From Chitinophagaceae bacterium (GTDB lineage Bacteria; Bacteroidota; Bacteroidia; Chitinophagales; Chitinophagaceae), in the NCBI GenBank assembly GCA_947454235.1, contig CANGIY010000013.1:1-64000 (forward strand): DNA of 64,000 nt. The letters run 5' to 3'. Shown here piece after piece: positions 1 through 8,187 of this stretch. A program made the translations under genes and the position numbers. Numbering within the stretch: position 1 is the first letter of the stretch; each line of letters opens with the position of its first letter. The notes under the pieces are model-generated. The model was not told where the DNA came from and searched no databases. It worked only from the letters and a program-made list of their open reading frames with translations.

Positions 1-1
1 T

Positions 2-1255
2 GACGATTCAGTAAGTTACCGTGGAGATGGAGGACCGGCTACAAATGCATCAATAACTTTAGTTCATGGGATTGCCATTGACCAGAATAATAATTTGCTT
101 CTTGCCGGCTCAAGAAGAGTTAGAATGGTTGACACAAATGGGATAATTTCAACTATTGCTGGTTGTGACACAGCCAGTATTACATCGTGGGGAGATGGAA
201 GAATTGCGACATGTGCTAGTATTGGTGCCGACAAGATTGCATGTAGTCCTGATGGTAAAATTTATTTTTGTGCGTTTTCAGGGCATCGAGTCTGCGTTAT
301 TGATAGGGGGATTTTAAATACTGTGGTAGGTACTGGAATAGCGGGATCTACAGGCGATGGAGGTAGAGCTGATTCTGCTGAAATTAATTATCCTTCGGGA
401 TTGATTGTCGATCAATGTAAGAACCTGTATATTAGCGAAGGTCATGGATTCCGCATCCGTAAAGTAACCTTCCCTGGCACCACAAATGCAACGATACATA
501 TCTCCGCTAGCCCCAGCGATACAATATGCCCCGGTATGCCGGTGCTTTTTGATGCGGCAATAACGCTGGGTGGTGCCACGCCTGGTTATAGGTGGTATGT
601 AAATGGCATAGCCCGCGATAGCGGTAGTAGCCGTTTTACTTACATACCTACTGCGGGTGATAGTGTTTGGTGTGTGTTCACCAGTAGTTCACCATGCGCT
701 GTACCGCCTGTGGTCAGCAGCAATGTGGTACACATGGTTCCCCGCAACTTGGGTATTACCATCGCTGCCCCACCATGGGGTATAGTAGGTACAAATGTTG
801 CAGTTACAGCAACTATTACAGGCAGCGATACAGGTAGTTGTACCTATAAATGGTATAATAGGGGTGTTTATGCCACAACAACAGCCATACCACGCTACAC
901 CTACATTAAAGCTGCGGGTATTGATACAATAACGGCAACTCTCATATATAACCATGCTGATTGTACTGATTCGGCAAGTAGTAATAGAATTACTGTAAGG
1001 GATTCTGTTTTAGGGATAGCAACTTTTACAATGCCAGCAGAGGTAGAGATATACCCTAACCCCGCACACAATACACTAGGTGTTACGAGTAACAACTCAA
1101 TAGAACAACTGGAGGTATTGAATGTTGTAGGGCAGCAGTTAAAAAATACAGCCCCCCGAACAAAACAAACTGAAATCACGATTGGTGACCTGCCTAAAGG
1201 AATGTACTTGTTGCGCATCAATGGTTGTTTGGTAAGGAGGTGGTTGAAAGAATAA
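2..1255 (+). CDS. Secreted NHL-repeat protein with T9SS sorting domain (5' end outside window)
   Basis: The reading frame is open from base 2 with no start, so the gene begins before the window. The visible part holds NHL/beta-propeller repeat remnants (the recurring GDGG..A motif at the very start and again near base 355), then two Ig/PKD-like segments with the pattern FxWYVNG, and a C-terminal type IX secretion sorting domain (IYPNPAHN followed by LPKGMYLLRING and a basic tail). This predicts export by the gld system encoded at 23876-29073 and a surface or extracellular location. The same architecture recurs at 41494-43716, so the two are paralogues. The ligand or substrate is unknown. Confidence 0.85.
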   Translation, partial: DDSVSYRGDGGPATNASITLVHGIAIDQNNNLLLAGSRRVRMVDTNGIISTIAGCDTASITSWGDGRIATCASIGADKIACSPDGKIYFCAFSGHRVCVIDRGILNTVVGTGIAGSTGDGGRADSAEINYPSGLIVDQCKNLYISEGHGFRIRKVTFPGTTNATIHISASPSDTICPGMPVLFDAAITLGGATPGYRWYVNGIARDSGSSRFTYIPTAGDSVWCVFTSSSPCAVPPVVSSNVVHMVPRNLGITIAAPPWGIVGTNVAVTATITGSDTGSCTYKWYNRGVYATTTAIPRYTYIKAAGIDTITATLIYNHADCTDSASSNRITVRDSVLGIATFTMPAEVEIYPNPAHNTLGVTSNNSIEQLEVLNVVGQQLKNTAPRTKQTEITIGDLPKGMYLLRINGCLVRRWLKE

Positions 1256-1267
1256 CCTCATCCCCGG

Positions 1268-1315
1268 CCCTTCTCCATGAATGGAGAAGGGTGTATTGAT
1301 GCCGTTGGCATCAAT
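1268..1315. repeat. Tandem pair of perfect hairpins after the NHL gene
   Basis: A 10-bp perfect stem (1268-1277 with 1282-1291, loop TGAA) is followed at once by a 9-bp perfect stem (1295-1303 with 1307-1315, loop GTT). They lie 13 bases past the stop codon and could terminate or stabilise the NHL transcript, but no T-run follows either, so repeat-type hairpins are as likely. Confidence 0.6.
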
Positions 1316-1335
1316 AACAATATGCAATTTCAACT

Positions 1336-1390
1336 CTGGTCGAGGCGTCCCGCCTCGTCCTAATACTGTGCAAGCGTCTCGCTTGCTGGT
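1336..1390 (+). repeat. Dispersed double-hairpin repeat, copy 1
   Basis: Two adjacent perfect palindromes: GAGGCG/CGCCTC around TCC (1341-1355) and GCAAGCG/CGCTTGC around TCT (1369-1385), joined by a spacer starting TCCTAATACTG. The flanks begin CTGGTC and end CTGGTC. Copy 2 at 1575-1625 matches nearly base for base. Confidence 0.8.
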
Positions 1391-1574
1391 CAAAAAAGTA
1401 GCTAAGCATTGAATCTTCTACACATGGGTGGTTGTGGGTATCTGACCTGCTAATGCGCAGCAGCAAGTCGGATTCTTGCCGCCGCGCAACTGTAGGTGTT
1501 TCTACAGTTAACATTAAAATATAGCCCCCGGTAGGGGCAAATGGCATTTGCCCTGTATCTCCACCATCCCATAA

Positions 1575-1625
1575 CTGGTCGAGGCGTCTCGCCTCGTCCA
1601 AATACTGCGCAAGCGTCTCGCTTGC
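1575..1625 (+). repeat. Dispersed double-hairpin repeat, copy 2
   Basis: Same orientation and structure as copy 1: GAGGCG/CGCCTC around TCT (1580-1594) then GCAAGCG/CGCTTGC around TCT (1609-1625), spacer TCCAAATACTGC. Only a few spacer and loop bases differ from copy 1, which points to recent duplication or mobility. Confidence 0.8.
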
Positions 1626-1650
1626 ATTCAAAAAATAATCAATTTATAAC

Positions 1651-1705
1651 CGGCAAGCGGACGCTTGTATGTGTGTAGGTCGAAGCGGGAAGCTTCAACC
1701 AGGGG
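1651..1705 (-). repeat. Dispersed double-hairpin repeat, copy 3 (inverted, diverged)
   Basis: Reading the reverse complement gives the same order of parts as copies 1 and 2. Here the hairpins are CAAGCG/CGCTTG (1654-1667) and GGTCGAAGC/GCTTCAACC (1679-1701, one mismatch). Both arms of the second stem differ from copy 2 while pairing is largely kept, a sign of compensatory change. Confidence 0.65.
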
Positions 1706-1845
1706 CGGATTGTATTCACTCCACAGCGTGAGGGATAGTAACGGAAAGCCCGCAGCGCAGCGAGGGCTTGCAGTGTATAGCCCGACCCATAGGGGCACGC
1801 CCAAAGTTCATTGTACAATTTTATGCTTGGGGAAATCACGTTTCG

Positions 1846-1853
1846 TACTTTTG
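1846..1853 (+). promoter_or_regulatory. -7 promoter element of surE
   Basis: TACTTTTG fits the Bacteroidota -7 consensus TAnnTTTG exactly. A TTG lies at 1827-1829, 16 bases upstream, slightly short of the usual -33 spacing. Only four bases separate the box from the surE ATG, so transcription would start at or next to the start codon. The box also argues against the longer reading frame starting at 1768. Confidence 0.6.
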
Positions 1854-1857
1854 TTGC

Positions 1858-2631
1858 ATGCAGCACAAGAAACCTGTAATTCTCATTACTAACGACGATG
1901 GTGTAACGGCTCCCGGCATCAGAGCGCTGGTTGAAGCGGTGAAAGATTTAGGAAGGGTTATAGTTGTAGCCCCTGATAAACCACAATCGGGCATGGGTCA
2001 TGCGATTACAATCGGAAGCCCCTTGCGTGTAGATCAGGTCAATTTATTCGATGGCGTAGAAGCATGGCAATGTACCGGCACACCTGCCGACTGCGTAAAA
2101 CTGGCAAAAGACAAAATACTTCATGGACCCGCTGACCTTTGCCTGAGCGGTATTAACCATGGCGCTAATCATAGTATCAATCTCATTTATTCAGGTACTA
2201 TGAGTGCAGCGATGGAGGCTTCAATTGAAGGAATACCTTCAGCCGGATTTTCCTTGCTAGACTATCGTTGGGAAGCAGATTTTGAACTGGCAAAAAAAGT
2301 GGTGAGAGATGTTGTTACTCGCATGCTTGAACGTACAATGCCTGCTCATTTTCTCTTGAACGTTAACATTCCTAGGGTTGATGCTCACTTATACAAAGGT
2401 CTGAAAATTTGCAGGCAAGCTAATTCAAAATGGGCTGAAGACTTTGAACAACGCACCGACCCTCGCGGAAAGGACTATTACTGGATGACAGGAAAGTTCA
2501 TTAACATGGATACAAAGCCAGGCAATGACGTTGAAGCGTTAGAAGAGGGTTTTGCGTCTGTAGTACCGGTTAAAATCGATTTTACCGACTATGCCATGAA
2601 AGAATGGCTGGAAATAGAATGGAAACAATAA
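1858..2631 (+). CDS. surE: 5'/3'-nucleotidase SurE
   Basis: Metal-dependent nucleoside monophosphate phosphatase of 257 residues, the usual family length. The N-terminal metal motif ITNDDG (residues 10-15), Ser44 in the KPQSG loop, GTPADCV (74-80) and SGINHGAN (97-104) are all in place. The frame could extend to base 1768, but the chosen ATG is the one followed directly by the conserved strand and lies 4 bases after a -7 box, so the extension is not real. The next gene, a permease, follows after 42 bases and has its own -7 box at 2649-2656, so surE may be transcribed alone. Confidence 0.95.
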   Translation: MQHKKPVILITNDDGVTAPGIRALVEAVKDLGRVIVVAPDKPQSGMGHAITIGSPLRVDQVNLFDGVEAWQCTGTPADCVKLAKDKILHGPADLCLSGINHGANHSINLIYSGTMSAAMEASIEGIPSAGFSLLDYRWEADFELAKKVVRDVVTRMLERTMPAHFLLNVNIPRVDAHLYKGLKICRQANSKWAEDFEQRTDPRGKDYYWMTGKFINMDTKPGNDVEALEEGFASVVPVKIDFTDYAMKEWLEIEWKQ

Positions 2632-2673
2632 ACCACACCGAAATAATTTAATTTTGCCTCAACTATAATCTGC

Positions 2674-3771
2674 ATGACAAAGTACAGCAATATGAGAGCT
2701 ATGCAAGCGCTCATCAAAGCCAGTTTGCAATCGATTCTCAAAAGTCCATCTGCTATTATCTTTACCATAGCCTTTCCTTTGGTGTTTATCCTTGTTTTCG
2801 GTTTCCTGAAAAATAGAACTGCGATGGAGATTTCTCTGGGAAAGGTTTCAACTTGCGATACCAACAATGCAATTTACCTTGCTTTGAAACAAAACCCTGA
2901 TATCAAATGGATCAACGTTGATTCAGCAGGTATGAAAACTGGTTTGGAGCGTGGAAAAATTGCCGCTGCTATCAATATCAAAGTCAATCCGCAGGGGCAA
3001 AAGCCCAAGTACTCGATAGAGGTAATCGAATCAATGTCAGACTTTGTTGCTGCTGAACAGCTCATTAAAATTGTTACTGCAATTGCTGAATCAGAAGACC
3101 CCGAAATTAAACTGCGCAGAAGCCAAATCCTGAATTTACAATCGCATATTGCTGAAGTAAAAGAACATAAACGAATTGACTTCATTCTTCCCGGTCAATT
3201 AGGCTTTTCTTTGTTAGCAAGTGGTGTTTTTGGCACAGCATTTATCTTCTTCAATCTCAGGCAAACGCTTGTATTAAAACGCTTCTTCGCTACTCCGGTT
3301 AAACGTCAGTACATAGTTTTAAGTGAGGCTATTGCCCGACTTGTATTTCAAATTTTAGGTTCAATCATCATTATTTGCATTGGTCACTTTGCCTTTGATT
3401 TTACACTTGCTCATGGTATTGAGACTGTAGTTTATATGGTGTTTTGTTGTTTACTGGCATTGTTGGTGTTCATGGGTTTTGGGTTCCTGGTAAGCTCGCT
3501 TGCGAAAAGCGAATCTACAATTCCTCCATTTTCAAACCTGGTAACATTACCACAGTTTTTATTGGCCGGCACATTTTTCCCAATTGAAAACTTCCCGAAA
3601 TGGCTTCAACCTTTTTGTAAAATAATGCCCCTGAGTTTTTTGAATGATGCACTTCGCAAAATCTCATTCGATGGTGCTAATTTAATTGATGTAGGGTCGG
3701 ATATTTTATGGCTTGCAGTATGGGGTATTGTTGTCTATTTTGCCGCATCAAAGATGTTTAAATGGGAGTAA
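2674..3771 (+). CDS. ABC-2 type transporter permease
   Basis: Integral membrane protein of 365 residues: one transmembrane helix near residues 22-45, an extracytoplasmic region of about 120 residues, then five or so helices from about residue 170 to the C-terminus, the fold of ABC-2 (DrrB/YhhJ-like) export permeases. Such proteins need a separate ATPase; none is adjacent, so it presumably pairs with one encoded elsewhere. A -7 box (TAATTTTG, 2649-2656) precedes it. An alternative start is the ATG at 2692. The exported substrate cannot be told from sequence. Confidence 0.8.
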   Translation: MTKYSNMRAMQALIKASLQSILKSPSAIIFTIAFPLVFILVFGFLKNRTAMEISLGKVSTCDTNNAIYLALKQNPDIKWINVDSAGMKTGLERGKIAAAINIKVNPQGQKPKYSIEVIESMSDFVAAEQLIKIVTAIAESEDPEIKLRRSQILNLQSHIAEVKEHKRIDFILPGQLGFSLLASGVFGTAFIFFNLRQTLVLKRFFATPVKRQYIVLSEAIARLVFQILGSIIIICIGHFAFDFTLAHGIETVVYMVFCCLLALLVFMGFGFLVSSLAKSESTIPPFSNLVTLPQFLLAGTFFPIENFPKWLQPFCKIMPLSFLNDALRKISFDGANLIDVGSDILWLAVWGIVVYFAASKMFKWE

Positions 3772-3857
3772 TTGCTTTCCAATTTTGTTAATTTTATGCA
3801 AATAGGGACTTAGGAAAAAATTATTTTTTTCTAATTTAGCGGCTCAACTTTCGAATT

Positions 3858-4169
3858 ATGCATCATTTTGTATTCCTTTCAGCAGGAATCCCATCTATAT
3901 TGTATGTGCTCATCATTGGCGCAATTGCTGGTATTCTTTCAGGTATTTTGATGCGCAGAAAAAAAGGAGGGCTTTTAGTATCTCTATTTATTGGCATTGG
4001 AGGTGCATTACTCGGCAGCAGGTTCTTAAGCCACATTGCAACATTTACTACCAATACTCTAGTCAATCAGGTTTTTGGTGCTACAATTGCTGCGTTGATT
4101 CTCACGTTTCTTGTCAACAAATTATTAGGCGGCACATCGGGCGTTGATAGAACTGATTGGAAAGTTTAA
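3858..4169 (+). CDS. GlsB/YeaQ/YmgE-family small membrane protein
   Basis: A 103-residue protein with three hydrophobic helices and glycine-rich repeats (IGAIAGILSG, then GIGGALLGS) that match the transglycosylase-associated GlsB/YeaQ family, whose members are stress-linked inner membrane proteins of unclear biochemical role. The short basic loop MRRKKGG between helices 1 and 2 is typical. It stands alone between the permease and the DUF3822 gene. A near-consensus -7 box (TAATTTAG, 3832-3839) lies upstream. Confidence 0.7.
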   Translation: MHHFVFLSAGIPSILYVLIIGAIAGILSGILMRRKKGGLLVSLFIGIGGALLGSRFLSHIATFTTNTLVNQVFGATIAALILTFLVNKLLGGTSGVDRTDWKV

Positions 4170-4277
4170 GTAAATCGCTTTTAGAAGAAAATTCCTACCT
4201 ACAAAAAGTGATGTTGCATTTCGCCATGAAATTGGCGGAGAGACAATTGTAAATTTATCGCTAATTTCGTTGCCCGT

Positions 4278-5111
4278 ATGGCAGGCAAAAATCAAAACAT
4301 ATTCAGACAGGTTTATAACGCTCATGAAGATGTAAGGCTTTTAGCTGCAGTACACAAAGTGACTTGTGTACTCTTTAGAAGAGGCGTGCTTGCTGCCGCC
4401 TTTAATAGCGGTAATGAGCTACTTACAGTGCATTATGCAGGTTATGGGCTTGATAAAGAAGTTTGGGATCTTGACTTTTTCGAACCCTTATTTTCCCACG
4501 AGCCACTTCTTTCTGATCCTTCAAAAATCACTAAAGTTTTTTACTTACCCACCAGTACAATGGTAGTGCCTGACACTCTTTACGATAGGCAAAAAGCAGA
4601 AAACTGGTTAAAAATTGTTCACTTTGTTGAAGAAAATAATGAAGAATTCAAGCATTATTTTGCTCAAGAAGAGAAAAACTACATCGTATCGGCGGTGCCA
4701 ATGAATATAATGGCATTGATAAAAATCAACTGCCCAACGATTGCTGTTTTACCCGTATCGGCATACATGTCGCGTAATAACTATACGCGCGGGGTGCGCA
4801 TTCACTGCCATATTACACCCGAACAATGCATGAGCAGCGTGTACCATTACGGTTCACTATTGTGGCATAGGGTTTTCGCATATACTAATGCTGAAGATAT
4901 AGCTTTTGAAATAAGAAAGGTGTGCGAAGAACACAAACTGAATGCTGATAAAGTAATGGTTAATTGTACTACAATGACCGCAGGACAATTTGAAGTTGCG
5001 AAGGGACTCAATACATTTTTTGCAGGTTTGACCACCGCCTCAGGGCATGATCTCAAAAACCCATGGTCGCCTGTACTTTCACTTATTAAAGAACTTAACG
5101 AATGCGCATAG
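4278..5111 (+). CDS. DUF3822-like protein
   Basis: A 277-residue soluble protein with no signal peptide or membrane helix. Length, the C-terminal segment ending GLNTFFAGL and its place directly before rsmD and coaD fit the Bacteroidota-restricted DUF3822 family; biochemical function unknown. Its last ten bases overlap the start of rsmD, implying translational coupling and perhaps a role linked to rRNA methylation or CoA supply, but that is only context. Family assignment rests on memory and gene order. Confidence 0.6.
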   Translation: MAGKNQNIFRQVYNAHEDVRLLAAVHKVTCVLFRRGVLAAAFNSGNELLTVHYAGYGLDKEVWDLDFFEPLFSHEPLLSDPSKITKVFYLPTSTMVVPDTLYDRQKAENWLKIVHFVEENNEEFKHYFAQEEKNYIVSAVPMNIMALIKINCPTIAVLPVSAYMSRNNYTRGVRIHCHITPEQCMSSVYHYGSLLWHRVFAYTNAEDIAFEIRKVCEEHKLNADKVMVNCTTMTAGQFEVAKGLNTFFAGLTTASGHDLKNPWSPVLSLIKELNECA

Positions 5112-5653
5112 TAGGAGGAGAGTTTGGCGGCAGAAGATTTCACCCACCTGCCAAAATTCCCGCACGCCCCACTACCGAATTGGCTAAAGAGGGATTGTTT
5201 AATATGCTCACCCACCTCATTGACTTTGAGGGTATTTCAACATTAGATTTGTTTGGTGGCACAGGTAGTATTTCTTACGAACTTGCATCGAGAGGTGCTG
5301 AACGACTTATACTTGTTGAGCGGGATAAAACAACTATTGACTTTATTAAGAAAACAGTCAAAGAACTGGGTATTGAGAAAAAAGCACAGGTGATGTTTGG
5401 CGATGTTTTCAAGTTTATGAAGCAATGCGATGAACAATTTGATTTCATTTTCGCAGGGCCACCCTATGCACTCATTAATATAGATGATTTGCCATTGCTG
5501 GTTTTTGAAAAAGACCTTTTGAAAGAAGGTGGTATTTTTGTTTTGGAACACACTCCGCGAAACGATTACCAGCACCATCCATCATTTTTCAAAATGAAAA
5601 ATTACGGCACTACGATATTCTCACTTTTCGTCAAAAAAAAGACCTCAGAATAA
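5102..5653 (+). CDS. rsmD: RsmD-family 16S rRNA (guanine-N2) methyltransferase, variant active-site motif
   Basis: SAM-dependent methyltransferase expected to methylate G966 of 16S rRNA. The 183-residue length, the N-terminal RPTTELAKEGLFNML segment (22-36) and the SAM loop DLFGGTGSIS (49-58) are diagnostic. The catalytic (D/N)PPY motif reads AGPPY: residue 119, normally Asp or Asn, is Gly (codon ggg at 5456-5458). Everything else is intact, so this may be a lineage variant rather than decay. The start overlaps the DUF3822 gene; coaD follows after 3 bases. Confidence 0.85.
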   Translation: MRIVGGEFGGRRFHPPAKIPARPTTELAKEGLFNMLTHLIDFEGISTLDLFGGTGSISYELASRGAERLILVERDKTTIDFIKKTVKELGIEKKAQVMFGDVFKFMKQCDEQFDFIFAGPPYALINIDDLPLLVFEKDLLKEGGIFVLEHTPRNDYQHHPSFFKMKNYGTTIFSLFVKKKTSE

Positions 5654-5656
5654 CAC

Positions 5657-6124
5657 ATGCAACGAATTTGTTTATTCCCCGGCACATTTGACCCTGTAAC
5701 GAAGGGGCACATTGACATTATAGACCGCGCAAAGTCGTTGTTTGATAAGTTGGTAATAGGTATTGGTACAAACTCAAGCAAAACCCCGATGTACGCCGTT
5801 GAACAAAGGGTTAAATGGATTCAGGATATTTATAAAGATGACCCAAGAATTGAAGTGCATGGGTATGCCGGACTCACTGTTGATTACTGCAAACAAATAG
5901 ACGCTCACTACATTCTTCGAGGCATCAGGTACGTAAACGACTTCGAATACGAAAAAGCAATTGCTGACATGAACAGGATGTTGGCTCCTGAAATTGAAAC
6001 GATTTTCCTTACTTGCTCACCCTTGTATTCAACGATATCTTCAACTTTGGTGCGCGATGTTATAAGGAATGGAGGCAATGCCAGCATGTTTTTACCCGAA
6101 GAAGTGATCACAGCATTGAAATAA
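5657..6124 (+). CDS. coaD: Phosphopantetheine adenylyltransferase CoaD
   Basis: Catalyses the penultimate step of coenzyme A synthesis, joining ATP to 4'-phosphopantetheine. The 155-residue protein has the nucleotidyltransferase signature GTFDPVTKGH (9-18) with TxGH, the substrate loop YILRGIRYVNDFEYE and the C-terminal ISSTLVRD motif. It closes the DUF3822-rsmD-coaD unit with a 3-base gap to rsmD. A hairpin terminator lies just downstream. Confidence 0.96.
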   Translation: MQRICLFPGTFDPVTKGHIDIIDRAKSLFDKLVIGIGTNSSKTPMYAVEQRVKWIQDIYKDDPRIEVHGYAGLTVDYCKQIDAHYILRGIRYVNDFEYEKAIADMNRMLAPEIETIFLTCSPLYSTISSTLVRDVIRNGGNASMFLPEEVITALK

Positions 6125-6127
6125 AAA

Positions 6128-6158
6128 ATGGAGGCACCTTTACAGCACCTCCATCTTA
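6128..6158 (-). terminator. Hairpin terminator between coaD and the lipoprotein gene
   Basis: Arms ATGGAGG (6128-6134) and CCTCCAT (6148-6154). Read on the minus strand the hairpin is followed by TTTTTTAT, so it works best for the lipoprotein gene ending at 6177; it also sits just after coaD on the plus strand. Confidence 0.7.
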
Positions 6159-6176
6159 AATTGTATTTAAATACGC

Positions 6177-6683
6177 TTATTTTACATCATAAGTCACAGG
6201 AGTAACTTTCGCTTCGTTCATAATGCGCATTGTTTCATTGTAATTCTTCCAATTAGCATTTGGGTTAGCTTGCCTTAATGATGCAGGGATTACTACTACT
6301 CTGAAAGTTGTATTACCCGGATGAGGAGTTGCTGAACCATCTGTTGTTAATACAGAAATAGTAAATCCATTTGTGCCGTAATTGTAAACGGTTGATACTA
6401 CACCATCAATATCAGGCAAATTTGTCCAACCGATACCTGGCCAATATTTATAAATTTCTACCAAGCCGTAGTTCACAACTGCGTCTGTGAAATTACCGTC
6501 AGAAAAGTTTGCATACCAGGTATTACTACCTGAATTTTGTGACCAAACTGTCACAGTAAATGGGTCTTCACCAATTACATTGGCATTACCTGTTGGGCCT
6601 TGTGGACCCTGAGGACCTGTTTTTGTGCAACCTGTTGCAAAAATGGTGATTGCGGCGATGAGCCCTAGTGCTATTCTTTTCAT
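6177..6683 (-). CDS. Lipoprotein with short collagen-like stretch
   Basis: A 168-residue exported lipoprotein: signal peptide ending in the lipobox FATGC (acylated Cys19), then a collagen-type triplet run GPQGPQGPTG (23-32) and a beta-rich domain of unknown function. Similar short GPxGPxG stalks follow the lipid anchor in many Bacteroidota lipoproteins and probably act as spacers. A -7 box (TATTTTTG on the minus strand, 6751-6758) lies about 70 bases upstream of the ATG. It is monocistronic. Confidence 0.75.
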   Translation of the reverse strand: MKRIALGLIAAITIFATGCTKTGPQGPQGPTGNANVIGEDPFTVTVWSQNSGSNTWYANFSDGNFTDAVVNYGLVEIYKYWPGIGWTNLPDIDGVVSTVYNYGTNGFTISVLTTDGSATPHPGNTTFRVVVIPASLRQANPNANWKNYNETMRIMNEAKVTPVTYDVK

Positions 6684-6800
6684 TTTAAGTTCGTTTTTTA
6701 GTTGACTATTTTGAAATTGTTATTGTCTGTCGTTCTAAAATAAAGAGAAACAAAAATAGTGCCAAAAATATTCTGCTCCCTAAGTGATTTCACGGTAATG

Positions 6801-8039
6801 CTATTTTCCGTTTTCCATTTTATTCAAAACCACAGTAGCGACGCTGTTCCCAACGACATTCATTGAAGCCCTGCCCATGTCCAATAATGGGTCAATACCC
6901 AGCAAAATCGCCATTCCCGATTCAGGTATGTGGTAGGTAGCAATGGTCGCAGCAACCACTACCAGCGAAGCCCTCGGCACTCCTGCTATACCCTTGCTAG
7001 TGAGCATGAGCGTTAATAACATAGCTATTTGTTGACCGGTATCAATGTGTATTTGAAATGCCTGCAACAGGAACATGGAAGCAAACGTCATATACATCAT
7101 TGACCCATCAAGGTTGAATGAATATCCTAATGGGAGCACAAAGCTCACCAGCTTTTCTTCGCACCCTACCCTCTCCAACTCAATCATCAGTTTAGGCAAT
7201 GCTGCCTCGCTGCTATTGGTTGAAAAAGCGATTAAAAATGGCTCACGAATATGTTTGAGCAATACAAACGTTTTTTTACCAACGAACAGGTAACTCAGCG
7301 TCATGAGAATAAGGAACAGTATCGCCAAACCAAGGTAAAACTCACCCATGTAGTTAGAAAGTGTACCAATGATGGCAAAGCCGTTTTTTGCAATCACCTT
7401 GGTCATAGCACCAAATACAGCAATAGGCGCAAACCCCATGATGTAGGTAGTCATTTTTAAAATGATGTGCGCAGTAGAGTCGAGCAATTTAACCACAGGT
7501 TGCGCTACTTCACCCAATGCAGCCGCTGCCACACCAAAGAAAATTGAAAACACCACCACCTGCAAAATCTCATTTCTAGCCATGGCATCAAATACGCTGG
7601 ACGGGAAAATATGGTGTACAAAATCAACCAGAGAAATGCCCTTTGTAGCTGCCTTTGCTTCTGGCGGTAAGGTAAAATTGAGTCCTACGCCCGGCTTGAA
7701 AAAGTTAACGAGCACCATACCTAAAACAAGGCTAATCAGCGAACAGCCGATAAACCACGCCATAGTTTTAGCCCCTAAACGACCAATTTTTTTAGCATCT
7801 CCCTGTTTGGCTACGCCCACTACGAGCGTAGTAAATACCAATGGAGAAATAATCATTTTTATAAGCAGCAAGAATATCTCAGACAACAACCCGAATGGTT
7901 GCAGAAATTCTTCAGGATTGGTGATAGTATGGGCTGTAATGAGTTGGTTAAGCCACAACCCCAAACTAATACCCAACGCCATTGCCAATAAAATGAATAC
8001 GGCAGCGTATTTCTTTTTTCCACCCGTTGTTGTATGCAT
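6801..8039 (-). CDS. Dicarboxylate/amino acid:cation symporter (DAACS family)
   Basis: A 412-residue secondary transporter of the GltP/DctA/EAAT fold that takes up glutamate, aspartate or C4-dicarboxylates with Na+ or H+. Visible hallmarks: the first re-entrant loop (FSTNSSEAALPKL), the NLDG motif in helix 7 and the second hairpin TSKGIAGVPRAS. The frame extends to 8081, but the ATG at 8037-8039 gives the normal short cytoplasmic N-terminus before helix 1, so that start is used. It is divergent from glyA. Confidence 0.9.
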   Translation of the reverse strand: MHTTTGGKKKYAAVFILLAMALGISLGLWLNQLITAHTITNPEEFLQPFGLLSEIFLLLIKMIISPLVFTTLVVGVAKQGDAKKIGRLGAKTMAWFIGCSLISLVLGMVLVNFFKPGVGLNFTLPPEAKAATKGISLVDFVHHIFPSSVFDAMARNEILQVVVFSIFFGVAAAALGEVAQPVVKLLDSTAHIILKMTTYIMGFAPIAVFGAMTKVIAKNGFAIIGTLSNYMGEFYLGLAILFLILMTLSYLFVGKKTFVLLKHIREPFLIAFSTNSSEAALPKLMIELERVGCEEKLVSFVLPLGYSFNLDGSMMYMTFASMFLLQAFQIHIDTGQQIAMLLTLMLTSKGIAGVPRASLVVVAATIATYHIPESGMAILLGIDPLLDMGRASMNVVGNSVATVVLNKMENGK

Positions 8040-8161
8040 AAATGTAAATTGGGTTAAAAATAGTAAAATACTTGTCGCCACATGGGAGTACTATGGGGAC
8101 GGACTTAAAAAACATGCCTAAAATCACTTTTCCCTAACGAACGTTTTACGTTCATCACAAC

Positions 8162-8169
8162 TATATTTG
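8162..8169 (+). promoter_or_regulatory. -7 promoter element of glyA
   Basis: TATATTTG, an exact TAnnTTTG match, 18 bases before the glyA ATG. No TTG lies at -33 spacing, so the upstream half is weak. Confidence 0.5.
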
Positions 8170-8187
8170 TAGCACAAAACATCGATA

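Larger units (their letters stand above)
1256..1857. other. Gene-free repeat mosaic between NHL gene and surE
   Basis: About 600 bases without a credible gene. The stretch is a chain of short inverted repeats: arms at 1268-1277/1282-1291, 1295-1303/1307-1315, 1341-1346/1350-1355, 1369-1375/1379-1385, 1535-1542/1546-1553, 1580-1585/1589-1594, 1609-1615/1619-1625, 1654-1659/1662-1667 and 1746-1751/1764-1769. Open frames crossing it are made of repeat sequence and look like no protein family. The last 30 bases carry the surE promoter. Confidence 0.75.

Noticed and set aside
1311-1631. 106-residue minus-strand open frame
   Set aside because: Composed of two palindromic repeat copies and their spacer; palindromes without stops often open long frames on both strands.
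1768-1857. Upstream extension of surE by 30 residues
   Set aside because: The extension has no likeness to SurE and contains the -7 box; the ATG at 1858 starts the conserved region.
1665-1892. 75-residue plus-strand open frame before surE
   Set aside because: It is read through repeat copy 3 and the surE promoter, has no family likeness, and overlaps surE out of frame.
7462-8121. 219-residue plus-strand open frame opposite the symporter
   Set aside because: Antisense shadow of the transporter gene; no recognisable protein features.
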